Below are positions 1-6,892 of a DNA stretch of 8,076 nucleotides, piece after piece; the first letter of the stretch is position 1, and each line of letters opens with the position of its first letter. This stretch comes from Aquimarina sp. GTDB lineage: Bacteria > Bacteroidota > Bacteroidia > Flavobacteriales > Flavobacteriaceae. The notes below the pieces were generated by a model, which searched no databases, was not told the DNA's origin, and saw nothing but the letters and a program-made list of their open reading frames with translations. The stretch covers positions 2,557-10,632 of the forward strand of contig NZVW01000145.1 of NCBI GenBank assembly GCA_002697475.1, written 5' to 3'. Position numbers and translations under genes: made by a program.

Positions 1-229
1 GAATGTAAAGGTCCCTGGGGATGTTCCTGTGGTAGGTTTTACCGATGGAATACTTTCTAAACATTTTATACCTAGCTTGACAACTATAAGCCAGCATGGG
101 GAGGAGATGGGAGAACGTGCAGCAAGAATTTTAATTGATAAATTAGAAGGGGGTGATGACGCTACAGAAGAATACAAAACTGTTATTATAGACACTAGTC
201 TTGTTCAAAGACAATCTACCAAAAAATGA
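1..229 (+). CDS. LacI-family transcriptional regulator, C-terminal fragment (partial at left edge)
   Basis: Only the last 75 codons are visible, read from position 2 to a TGA at 227-229; the gene starts before the window. The segment has the typical end of a LacI/GalR effector-binding domain (periplasmic-binding-protein fold): a 'VPGDVPVVGFTDG' stretch, then 'PSLTTISQHGEEMGERAARILIDKL', and a C-terminal 'DTSLVQRQSTKK' matching the family's usual '.LVxRxST' ending. The helix-turn-helix domain is outside the window, so DNA specificity cannot be judged. In the family this domain binds a small sugar or sugar phosphate and modulates binding to a palindromic operator. Its place immediately before a maltose transporter and maltose phosphorylase, same strand, 131 bp away, suggests it controls this cluster; maltose as effector is inference. 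An internal GTG at 29 is not the real start, because the family-typical reading continues upstream of it. Confidence 0.93.
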   Translation, partial: NVKVPGDVPVVGFTDGILSKHFIPSLTTISQHGEEMGERAARILIDKLEGGDDATEEYKTVIIDTSLVQRQSTKK

Positions 230-260
230 AAATAAAAGTATAGAGATAAATAAAAAATAA

Positions 261-278
261 TATCTTTGTGACCGATCG
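261..278 (+). promoter_or_regulatory. Candidate Bacteroidota promoter -7 element followed by a CGATCG palindrome
   Basis: The octamer TATCTTTG at 261-268 matches the Bacteroidota sigma-ABfr -7 consensus TAnnTTTG exactly. It lies about 95 bp before the transporter start, which suits a promoter for the downstream operon. No clear -33 TTTG/TTG box is seen at the expected 17-23 bp upstream, which weakens the call. The perfect palindrome CGATCG (273-278) falls where transcription would begin, a place where a repressor could act; that role is inference. Confidence 0.4.
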
Positions 279-312
279 AAACTTATATATCTCACTTTCT
301 ACAAAAAATAAG

Positions 313-350
313 TTTTGATAAGACTTGCGCTTATCTAATTAATTATCAAA
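313..350 (+). repeat. Nested inverted repeats in the transporter leader (possible operator or 5' UTR hairpin)
   Basis: An 8-bp perfect inverted repeat, TTTGATAA (314-321) and TTATCAAA (343-350), encloses a second one, GATAAG (317-322) and CTTATC (330-335). The left GATAA is shared, so in RNA the two pairings exclude each other. The self-complementary TAATTAATTA (336-345) lies between. The inner repeat forms a 19-bp pseudo-palindrome with an odd centre, a layout some LacI-family operators have. The structure ends 10 bp before the transporter ATG. It could be a LacI-type operator or a translation-affecting hairpin; sequence alone cannot decide. Confidence 0.4.
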
Positions 351-360
351 GTTTTACTTG

Positions 361-1734
361 ATGAACAAGCGTAAATTAACTTTCTGGGAAATCTGGAACA
401 TGAGTTTTGGTTTCCTGGGAATACAATTCGGATTTGCCCTACAGGGAGGATTCATGTCTCGTATTTTTCAAACTCTCGGAGCAGATAAGGATGCGATACC
501 TTTATTATGGATTGCGGCACCATTAACCGGGTTATTGGTTCAGCCAATTATTGGTTACTTAAGCGATAGAACCTGGCATCCCAGATTAGGAAGAAGGAGA
601 CCTTACTTTTTAATAGGAGCTATTTTAAGTTCTCTCGCTCTATTCATTGTTCCGCACTCTTCTGCTTTATGGATGGCAGCAGGTTTATTATGGATACTTG
701 ATGCATCCATTAATATATCCATGGAGCCTTTTAGAGCTTTAGTAGCAGATAAGCTACCTGAGTCTCAACGGTCTTATGGTTTTGTAACTCAGACGCTAAT
801 AATAGGTATAGGGACCTGGATTGCAAGTAATCTGCCCTGGGCAGTATCTCAGTTTGGGGTTAGTGACGCAGCTCCTGAAGGTGTTGTACCTATGTCCGTC
901 AAAGTTGCTTTTGCTATAGGAGCGTTTGTCTTTCTTTTTAGTATTCTATACACAATTTTTACTACTTCTGAGTATCCCCCGGAGGATATGGAAGAATTTG
1001 AAAGAGAAAAACAAAAGAAAAATCAGTTTATTCCAGATATCCTTAATAACATTGGTAGTATGCCAATGACAATGAAAAAGTTAGGTCTAATTCAGTTTTT
1101 TAGCTGGTTTGCCTTTTTTACAATGTGGAGTTTGGCGAATCCGGCTTTGACAGAACACGTTTTTGACACTCCTGCTCCTGATAAAGCGCTATATGATTTA
1201 ACATTGCCAGAATCTCTTAAAGAATTTAACTTGGCTAATACGGCTTTTCAAAAATCTTCTAACGAAGTAGGGAGTTATATGGGTGTATATGGATTGTCTT
1301 CAATGGCTTTTGCTTTGATCCTAACCTTTTATACTTCAAGAAAAAGAATTAATAGAAAGTTCGTACACATGGGATCTTTAGTTTTAGGAGGTATTGGGTT
1401 TATATCAATGTACTTTGTTCCATCTCCACAATGGCTGATTCTTTCTTTTACATTAGTAGGATTTGCTTGGGGTAGTATTCTATCAATGCCTTATGCTATG
1501 TTATCCAGTTCTGTTGACCCCAGGAAAATGGGAGTCATTATGGGAATCTTTAATATGTTTATTGTTATACCGCAAATAGTTGCTGCAGTGGGAGGCGTAA
1601 ATTTTGCTTATAAATTACTAGGAGAGGAAACAATTAATGCAATGATTATAGCAGGAATAAGTTTAATAATAGCAGGATTTTGTAACTTGTTGATTACAAA
1701 CAAGAAAGCTATTACCTACTTACCTGAAGAATAA
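361..1734 (+). CDS. MFS sugar transporter, GPH/SLC45-like (probable maltose:cation symporter)
   Basis: This 457-residue inner-membrane protein has about 12 hydrophobic segments, near residues 11-33, 46-67, 82-99, 103-121, 140-160, 181-201, 241-260, 305-324, 334-353, 357-377, 389-413 and 425-445. The loop after helix 2 carries G65-YLSDR-...-R75-L-GRRRP-81, the RxGRRRP signature of sucrose/maltose carriers of the SLC45-like and glycoside-pentoside-hexuronide group. A charged cytoplasmic linker (about 203-235) separates the two six-helix halves, as usual in MFS. A long loop (about 261-303) between helices 7 and 8 should face the periplasm. Its place before a beta-phosphoglucomutase and a maltose phosphorylase argues that it imports maltose intact; substrate and coupling ion are inferred. 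I start at ATG 361: the codon before it is TTG and would add only one residue. No Shine-Dalgarno sequence is present. Confidence 0.9.
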   Translation: MNKRKLTFWEIWNMSFGFLGIQFGFALQGGFMSRIFQTLGADKDAIPLLWIAAPLTGLLVQPIIGYLSDRTWHPRLGRRRPYFLIGAILSSLALFIVPHSSALWMAAGLLWILDASINISMEPFRALVADKLPESQRSYGFVTQTLIIGIGTWIASNLPWAVSQFGVSDAAPEGVVPMSVKVAFAIGAFVFLFSILYTIFTTSEYPPEDMEEFEREKQKKNQFIPDILNNIGSMPMTMKKLGLIQFFSWFAFFTMWSLANPALTEHVFDTPAPDKALYDLTLPESLKEFNLANTAFQKSSNEVGSYMGVYGLSSMAFALILTFYTSRKRINRKFVHMGSLVLGGIGFISMYFVPSPQWLILSFTLVGFAWGSILSMPYAMLSSSVDPRKMGVIMGIFNMFIVIPQIVAAVGGVNFAYKLLGEETINAMIIAGISLIIAGFCNLLITNKKAITYLPEE

Positions 1735-1821
1735 AAATATTATTTGTTTTAACAGTCGATACGGACAATAAGAAGTAAGTTTTATAATGTCCTAAACGAA
1801 ATAAAAAACTAAAAAATACAG

Positions 1822-2496
1822 ATGAGAAAGGGATTCATATTTGATCTGGACGGAGTAATAGTAGATACTGCAAAATATCACTTTTTAGCCTGGCAAAATT
1901 TAGCTACAGGATTAGGTATTTCATTTACAGAAGAACAGAACGAGCAGTTAAAAGGAGTAAGTAGAATAAAATCCCTAGAAAAAATATTGGAATGGGGAAA
2001 CAAAACTATTTCTGAGGATCAGTTTCAGTCCTTAATGACTGAAAAGAATGAAGAGTACCTATCCTATATAGCTAAGATGGATCAGTCTGAGATTCTACCG
2101 GATGTCCCACGATTATTAGATTATCTTATTAAGAATAATCAGGGAATAGCTTTAGGTTCTGCAAGTAAGAACGCCAGGGTGATTTTAGAAAAAGTTGGTT
2201 TAAAATCAAAATTTGACACTATAGTCGACGGGACTAATGTGACCAAAGCAAAGCCAAATCCTGAGGTGTTTTTAATAGGAGCAAAACAATTAGAAATAGC
2301 ACCTGAAAACTGTATTGTTTTTGAAGATTCAGTGGCAGGTATAAAAGCAGCTAATAATGCTGGTATGATAAGTATTGGTATAGGGGATAAGGATATACTG
2401 GCAGAAGCAGACTTTGTCTTCAATGATTTCACCACAATTAAAAATGAATTTATTAACCAGTTAATTAATACCCAAAAAGAACCAAGGGTGTTATAA
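1822..2496 (+). CDS. pgmB: Beta-phosphoglucomutase (HAD superfamily)
   Basis: This 224-residue cytoplasmic enzyme converts beta-D-glucose-1-phosphate to glucose-6-phosphate through a beta-glucose-1,6-bisphosphate intermediate. It has the full HAD subclass I layout. Motif I FDLDGV has nucleophile D8 and acid/base D10. The helical cap (about 15-90) contains H20, the 'GVSR' loop with R48, and K75. Motif II is the 'GSASK' loop (S113, S115, K116). Motif III is K144 in 'AKPNP', and motif IV is the Mg-binding E168-D169 in 'VFEDSVAGI'. These residues line up one for one, with at most a one-residue shift, with those known from the Lactococcus lactis enzyme, and the length is typical. A general HAD phosphatase is less likely because of the cap residues and the adjacent maltose phosphorylase, whose product is its substrate. 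The ATG follows an A-rich leader 87 bp after the transporter, with no terminator between, so co-transcription is likely. Confidence 0.95.
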   Translation: MRKGFIFDLDGVIVDTAKYHFLAWQNLATGLGISFTEEQNEQLKGVSRIKSLEKILEWGNKTISEDQFQSLMTEKNEEYLSYIAKMDQSEILPDVPRLLDYLIKNNQGIALGSASKNARVILEKVGLKSKFDTIVDGTNVTKAKPNPEVFLIGAKQLEIAPENCIVFEDSVAGIKAANNAGMISIGIGDKDILAEADFVFNDFTTIKNEFINQLINTQKEPRVL

Positions 2497-2531
2497 AGTT
2501 GTCTGCATTGGCAGATTATATATTAACAACT
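2497..2531 (+). repeat. Foldable spacer between pgmB and the maltose phosphorylase gene
   Basis: Directly after the pgmB stop, AGTTGT (2497-2502) can pair with ACAACT (2526-2531), and inside it CTGC (2503-2506) pairs with GCAG (2511-2514) around an ATTG loop, leaving an AT-only bulge at 2515-2525. There is no U-tract, so it is not a terminator. It could protect the transcript from decay or influence translation of the next gene, but it may be chance. Confidence 0.3.
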
Positions 2532-2541
2532 AAAAACGATA

Positions 2542-2547
2542 AAAGGA
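2542..2547 (+). promoter_or_regulatory. Shine-Dalgarno-like AAAGGA before the maltose phosphorylase ATG
   Basis: AAAGGA lies 8 nt before ATG 2556. Such a purine-rich site is absent before the other starts in this window, which have plain A-rich leaders. It supports ATG 2556 over the in-frame TTG at 2499. Confidence 0.5.
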
Positions 2548-2555
2548 ATTATACA

Positions 2556-4862
2556 ATGAATCAGGATTATATTAAACCAGATATCTGGTCGATTATCGAA
2601 GAGGGGTTTGATGTTGAAAGAGTTAAATCGTCAGAAAGTCTTTTTAGTATAGGTAATGGAGCTATGGGCCAGCGTGCTAATTTTGAGGAAACCTATACCG
2701 GACCCACTTTTCAAGGTAGTTATATTGCAGGAGTATATTATCCTGACAAGACAAGAGTAGGATGGTGGAAAAATGGATACCCTGAGTATTTTGCTAAAGT
2801 ACTTAATGCTCCAAACTGGATAGGGGTTGATGTAGAGATTAATGGAGAAAACCTTGATCTCTTTACTTGTAAAAAGGTTAAAAATTTCAGGAGAGAATTG
2901 AATATGAAGGAGGGTTGGTATCAGCGCTCATTTATAGCTACTCTAAGAAATAATGTAGAAGTAGAGATTAAAGCTACTCGTTTCCTGAGTTTGGATCTTG
3001 ATGAGGTCGGAGCGATTAAATATGAAATTAAAGCTTTAAATTCTAACGCCACAATAGTATTTTCTCCATATCTAGATGCAGGGATTACCAATGAGGATAC
3101 TAACTGGGATGATAAATTCTGGGATACATATGATGTTAGAGTTCAAAAAAATTCAGGATATATTTTATCCAAAACAATGAAAACTGAATTTCATGTGTGC
3201 ACGGGAATGTTAAATCAGGTGTTTGTGAATGAGAAACTTCAGCATATTTCAGGAAATACTTCAGCTTCAGATAAAAAGATTAGTATTTCTTATAAAACAG
3301 AAATGAATAAAGGTGATACCGCAACTCTGGTTAAATATGGAGGTTACACCGTAGATCTTAATCATAAAAAGGAAGATTTGCAAACTTCTTCTGCGGCTGT
3401 TCTAAAACAAGCCTCAGATGCCGGTTTTGAAGCACTTTTGGATTTACAGAAAAAGGCTTGGTCCAAAATCTGGGAAATGGCAGATATTAATATTGAAGGA
3501 GATGTCAAAGCTCAGCAAGGTATTCGCTTTAATATTTTTCAACTTAATCAAACCTATCTAGGTAAAGATGCAAGACTTAATATAGGACCCAAAGGGTTTA
3601 CCGGAGAAAAATATGGAGGCAGCACGTACTGGGACACTGAGGCTTATTGCATTCCGTTTTATATGGCAACAAAGGACCATGTGGTTGCCAGAAACCTATT
3701 AACTTACAGATACAATCATCTGGATAAGGCTATAGAAAATGCAGAAAAACTTGGATTTAGTAATGGAGCGGCATTGTACCCTATGGTAACCATGAATGGA
3801 GAAGAATGTCATAATGAATGGGAAATTACTTTTGAAGAAATCCATAGAAATGGAGCTATGACTTTTGCTATCTATAATTATACCCGCTATACAGGTGATT
3901 ATAGTTATATACCGGAAAAGGGATTAGAAGTAATGATTGGAGTGGCAAGATTCTGGCAACAAAGAGCTAATTTTTCTACAAATCATAATAAATATGTAAT
4001 CTTAGGTGTTACGGGACCTAATGAATATGAAAATAATATTAACAATAACTGGTATACCAACTATCTAGCTAAATGGTCTATTGAGTACTGTTTAGAAAAC
4101 CTCGAAAAAGTAAACAAGGAATTCCCAAAGGACTATGATCGAATTCTTAAAAAAACAAGACTTACAGATCAGGAAGTTGGTAAAATGAAAGAGGTAGCAT
4201 CAAATATGTATTTTCCATACTCTGAGGAGCATGAAGTGTATTTACAACAAGATGGTTTCCTGGATAAAGAGTTAATAACAGTAAAGGATCTTGATCAGTC
4301 TCAGCGACCTATTAATCAGCATTGGAGTTGGGACAGGATTTTAAGATCTCCTTATATAAAACAAGCAGATACTCTTCAAGGTTTTTATATGTTTGAAGAT
4401 CATTTTAGTAAGGAAGAGCTCAAAAAGCATTTCGACTTTTATGAACCGTTTACGGTACACGAATCTTCTCTGTCTCCTTGTGTTCATAGCATATTGGCTG
4501 CATCTTTAGATAGAATGGATCAAGCCTACACATTTTATTTAAGAACATCCCGATTAGATCTTGATGATTACAATAAAGAAGTAGAGGAGGGGTTACACAT
4601 AACTAGTATGGCTGGTACTTGGATGAGTATTGTTGAAGGTTTTGGAGGGCTAAGAATTCAGGAGGACACCCTATCTTTTACTCCTAAGATCCCAAAAGAA
4701 TGGAAGGGTTACACATTTAATGTCAATTTTAGAGATCAAATCTTAAAAGTAAATATAACCCAGAAAGAAACTTCTTTCAATCTTGAAGGTGATAAAGAGT
4801 TAATAATTATTGTAGATGGTAAGAAGGTGAGAATTACACCCAATAATTTAATCACAATTTAA
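2556..4862 (+). CDS. mapA: Maltose phosphorylase (glycoside hydrolase family 65)
   Basis: This 768-residue cytoplasmic enzyme without a signal peptide performs inverting phosphorolysis: maltose plus phosphate gives glucose and beta-glucose-1-phosphate. Domains in order are an N-terminal beta-sandwich (about 10-270, opening with 'SLFSIGNGAMGQRANFEE'), a helical linker, an (alpha/alpha)6 barrel (about 330-690) and a small beta C-terminal domain. Visible active-site elements are 'YWDTE' with W359-D360, 'HNEWEITFEEIHRNGA' (around E421), the general acid E490 in 'GVTGPNEYENN', K602-Q603 in 'IKQAD', and the phosphate-binding loop 'ESSLSPCVHS' (636-645). Their positions match the Lactobacillus brevis maltose phosphorylase (E487 acid) within a few residues. 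'GPNEYENNINNNWYTN' and 'HNEWEITFEEIHRNG' favour maltose over trehalose or kojibiose as substrate. The start is ATG 2556, since family members begin close to 'MNQDYIKP' and an SD-like site precedes it. An in-frame TTG at 2499 would add 19 atypical residues. Next to pgmB, its direct metabolic partner, and followed by a terminator. Confidence 0.95.
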   Translation: MNQDYIKPDIWSIIEEGFDVERVKSSESLFSIGNGAMGQRANFEETYTGPTFQGSYIAGVYYPDKTRVGWWKNGYPEYFAKVLNAPNWIGVDVEINGENLDLFTCKKVKNFRRELNMKEGWYQRSFIATLRNNVEVEIKATRFLSLDLDEVGAIKYEIKALNSNATIVFSPYLDAGITNEDTNWDDKFWDTYDVRVQKNSGYILSKTMKTEFHVCTGMLNQVFVNEKLQHISGNTSASDKKISISYKTEMNKGDTATLVKYGGYTVDLNHKKEDLQTSSAAVLKQASDAGFEALLDLQKKAWSKIWEMADINIEGDVKAQQGIRFNIFQLNQTYLGKDARLNIGPKGFTGEKYGGSTYWDTEAYCIPFYMATKDHVVARNLLTYRYNHLDKAIENAEKLGFSNGAALYPMVTMNGEECHNEWEITFEEIHRNGAMTFAIYNYTRYTGDYSYIPEKGLEVMIGVARFWQQRANFSTNHNKYVILGVTGPNEYENNINNNWYTNYLAKWSIEYCLENLEKVNKEFPKDYDRILKKTRLTDQEVGKMKEVASNMYFPYSEEHEVYLQQDGFLDKELITVKDLDQSQRPINQHWSWDRILRSPYIKQADTLQGFYMFEDHFSKEELKKHFDFYEPFTVHESSLSPCVHSILAASLDRMDQAYTFYLRTSRLDLDDYNKEVEEGLHITSMAGTWMSIVEGFGGLRIQEDTLSFTPKIPKEWKGYTFNVNFRDQILKVNITQKETSFNLEGDKELIIIVDGKKVRITPNNLITI

Positions 4863-4881
4863 TTGATGTGAAAAAAGTATG

Positions 4882-4913
4882 AATGCCCTAAGAACTCTTG
4901 TTTTTAGGGCATT
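4882..4913 (+). terminator. Intrinsic-type terminator after the maltose phosphorylase gene
   Basis: AATGCCCTAAGAAC (4882-4895) pairs with GTTTTTAGGGCATT (4900-4913) around a TCTT tetraloop. The stem is 14 bp with a single G-U pair. It is followed by TTAATTCT, a weak U-tract, and preceded by an A-run (4871-4876). It starts 20 bp after the GH65 stop codon. It should end, or at least attenuate, the transporter-pgmB-phosphorylase transcript before the secreted enzymes. Confidence 0.85.
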
Positions 4914-4934
4914 TAATTCTGTAGTCTACACAGA

Positions 4935-4971
4935 TTTGAGTCAAAATATTTAGTTTGATTTAGATTTTGAC
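4935..4971 (+). promoter_or_regulatory. Candidate promoter/operator region for the GH13 genes
   Basis: Between the terminator and the GH13 start lies a perfect 8-bp inverted repeat, GTCAAAAT (4940-4947) and ATTTTGAC (4964-4971), with a 16-bp spacer. Overlapping it are promoter-like pieces: TTTG (4935-4938) as a possible -33 box and, 22 bp further on, TAGATTTTG (4961-4969), one base longer than the TAnnTTTG consensus; TAGTTTG (4951-4957) is one base shorter. Since the upstream transcript is probably terminated, a promoter is expected here. Neither -7 candidate matches exactly, and operator function is inference. Confidence 0.35.
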
Positions 4972-5005
4972 AGATGATTTACATTTTTTATATAACAAAA
5001 CGCTC

Positions 5006-6862
5006 ATGAAGAAGTATATAGCAATTATCTTAGCTATGATGATGTACCCTAATTTATATAGCCAGATAAAAAAAATGGAGCCTCCATTTTGGTGGAGTAA
5101 TATGAATGAAAAAAATCTTCAGATTTTATTTTATGGGGATAATATTGCATCATTTAATGTAGAAAGTAAAATTCTGCCAGTTGTAGATATCCAAAGAACA
5201 GAGAATCCTAATTATCTCTTTGTTACAGTAAATACTAAAGACTTAGCTTCATCTAACTATAATCTTGATTTTGTAAAGAATGGTAAAGTAGAATTTACAC
5301 AGTCCTACGAACTTAAATCAAGAAGAGAAGATTCATCAGAAAGAAGGGGTTTTAACAGCAGTGATGTCATTTACCTGATCATGCCTGATCGTTTTGCTAA
5401 TGGGAATCCAGAAATTGATACTACAGAAGATACTATAGAAAAAGTAAATAGATCTAATCCCGGAGGAAGACATGGGGGTGATATACAGGGGATTATTGAT
5501 CATTTGGATTATATAAAGGATTTAGGTGCAACAGCAATATGGAGTACTCCGTTGTTAGAGGATAACGAACCTGTATACTCATATCATACGTATGCCCAGA
5601 GTGATTTATATAGAATAGATCCAAGATATGGTAGTAATGATGATTATAGAAGGTTGGCCTCTGAGATGCATAAAAAGGAGCTAAAGCTTATCAAGGATTA
5701 TGTAACGAATCATTGGGGATCAAAACACTGGATGATAAATGATTTGCCTTCTAAAGATTGGGTACATCAATGGCCGGAAGGTTTTAGAAGAAGCAACTAT
5801 AGGATGACGACCCAGTTTGATCAGAATGCAGCAAAGGTAGACGCTGAAGGTTGTATGGATGGATGGTTTGATACCACAATGCCTGATATGAACCAGAGTA
5901 ATGACCTCTTATTAAGATACATAACTCAGAACGCTATTTGGTGGATTGAATATGCAGATCTTGACGGACTTCGGGTAGATACATATTCTTACAATGACAA
6001 AGCTGCCATTGCTCAATGGACCAAGTCAATAATGAAGGAATATCCTAACTTCAATATAGTAGGAGAAGTTTGGATGCATAATCAGGCTCAGATTTCATAT
6101 TGGCAAAAGGACAGTAAAATAGGAGCGATAGATAATTTTAATAGCTACTTACCTTCAGTAATGGATTTTACATTGCATGATGCGATAGGAACTATGTTTA
6201 ATGAAGACGAAATGCATTGGGATAAAGGAATGGTGAAAGCATATGAAAATTTTGCCAATGATTTTCTGTATCCTGATGTGCATAACATCTTGGTTTTTGC
6301 GGGTAATCATGATACCAACCGGATCAACCAGATCTTTCAAAGTGATATTAATAAATATAAGATGGTGATGACCTTAGTTTTGACTACGCGTGGTATTCCT
6401 CAGTTATATTATGGTGATGAGATTGGTATTTTGGGGGATAAGGATAAAAACGGTGATGGAGATATAAGGAGAGATTTTCCTGGAGGATGGTCAGAAGATG
6501 AGCAAAATGCTTTTAAGTCTTCAAAAGAAACCAATGGAAGAACAAAAGATCAGGAAGCTTATTTTGAGTTTACAAAAAAGGTGCTGAATTGGAGGAAGCA
6601 AAATGAAGTTATTCATACAGGTAAATTATTACAGTATATTCCTTTTGATAATGTTTATGTATACTTCAGATATAATGATTCAAAGAGGGTTATGGTTGTT
6701 ATCAATAATAACCCTAATGATCAGAAACTAAATATGGATCGTTTTTCAGAAGGATTAGCAAATTATAAAAATGGTACGGATATCATTACAAATAATAACC
6801 TGGACCTAACAGAAGAATTATTTATACCTGCAAAGACTTCTATGATTATAGAATTAAAGTAA
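5006..6862 (+). CDS. Secreted SusA-like neopullulanase/cyclomaltodextrinase (GH13)
   Basis: This 618-residue enzyme hydrolyses alpha-1,4 links in maltodextrins, cyclodextrins or pullulan and probably acts in the periplasm. Residues 1-19 form a type I signal peptide (MKKY, hydrophobic core, 'NLYS' before Q20). A cyclomaltodextrinase-type N-terminal beta domain follows (about 22-105, 'MEPPFWWSNM'), then the (beta/alpha)8 catalytic domain (about 120-540) and a C-terminal beta domain. All GH13 regions are intact: region I D231-YVTN-H236, region V MPDMN (292-296, neopullulanase type), region II 'GLRVD' with nucleophile D325, region III 'GEVW' with acid E354, region IV 'NHD' with D436. Length and layout match Bacteroides SusA. 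An EF-hand-like loop DKDKNGDGD (478-486) precedes the conserved 'DFPGGW'. The start is ATG 5006, which begins the signal peptide; an in-frame TTG at 4967 would bury it behind 13 polar residues. It is 30 bp before the next GH13 gene, so they are likely co-transcribed. Confidence 0.93.
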   Translation: MKKYIAIILAMMMYPNLYSQIKKMEPPFWWSNMNEKNLQILFYGDNIASFNVESKILPVVDIQRTENPNYLFVTVNTKDLASSNYNLDFVKNGKVEFTQSYELKSRREDSSERRGFNSSDVIYLIMPDRFANGNPEIDTTEDTIEKVNRSNPGGRHGGDIQGIIDHLDYIKDLGATAIWSTPLLEDNEPVYSYHTYAQSDLYRIDPRYGSNDDYRRLASEMHKKELKLIKDYVTNHWGSKHWMINDLPSKDWVHQWPEGFRRSNYRMTTQFDQNAAKVDAEGCMDGWFDTTMPDMNQSNDLLLRYITQNAIWWIEYADLDGLRVDTYSYNDKAAIAQWTKSIMKEYPNFNIVGEVWMHNQAQISYWQKDSKIGAIDNFNSYLPSVMDFTLHDAIGTMFNEDEMHWDKGMVKAYENFANDFLYPDVHNILVFAGNHDTNRINQIFQSDINKYKMVMTLVLTTRGIPQLYYGDEIGILGDKDKNGDGDIRRDFPGGWSEDEQNAFKSSKETNGRTKDQEAYFEFTKKVLNWRKQNEVIHTGKLLQYIPFDNVYVYFRYNDSKRVMVVINNNPNDQKLNMDRFSEGLANYKNGTDIITNNNLDLTEELFIPAKTSMIIELK

Positions 6863-6892
6863 AAATTAATCCAACTAAACTTAAAAAATAAA

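Noticed and set aside
1763..1792. Imperfect hairpin GGACA/TGTCC between the transporter and pgmB
   Set aside because: The stem is only 8 bp with a mismatch, the loop is long (14 nt) and no U-tract follows, so it is neither a credible terminator nor a clear operator.
1735..1821. Possible separate promoter for pgmB
   Set aside because: ATTATTTG (1739-1746) is off the TAnnTTTG consensus at both key leading positions and no -33 box is seen; co-transcription with the transporter is simpler.
2139..2435. 98-codon open frame on the minus strand within pgmB
   Set aside because: It lies wholly opposite the conserved HAD motifs of pgmB, and its translation is a low-complexity hydrophobic/serine mix without recognisable motifs. 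It is a shadow.
4967..5005. Upstream TTG start for the SusA-like protein
   Set aside because: It would place 13 polar residues before the signal peptide; ATG 5006 begins a standard 'MKKY' signal.
6155..6340. 61-codon open frame on the minus strand within the SusA-like gene
   Set aside because: It is opposite GH13 region IV and has no motif or leader of its own.
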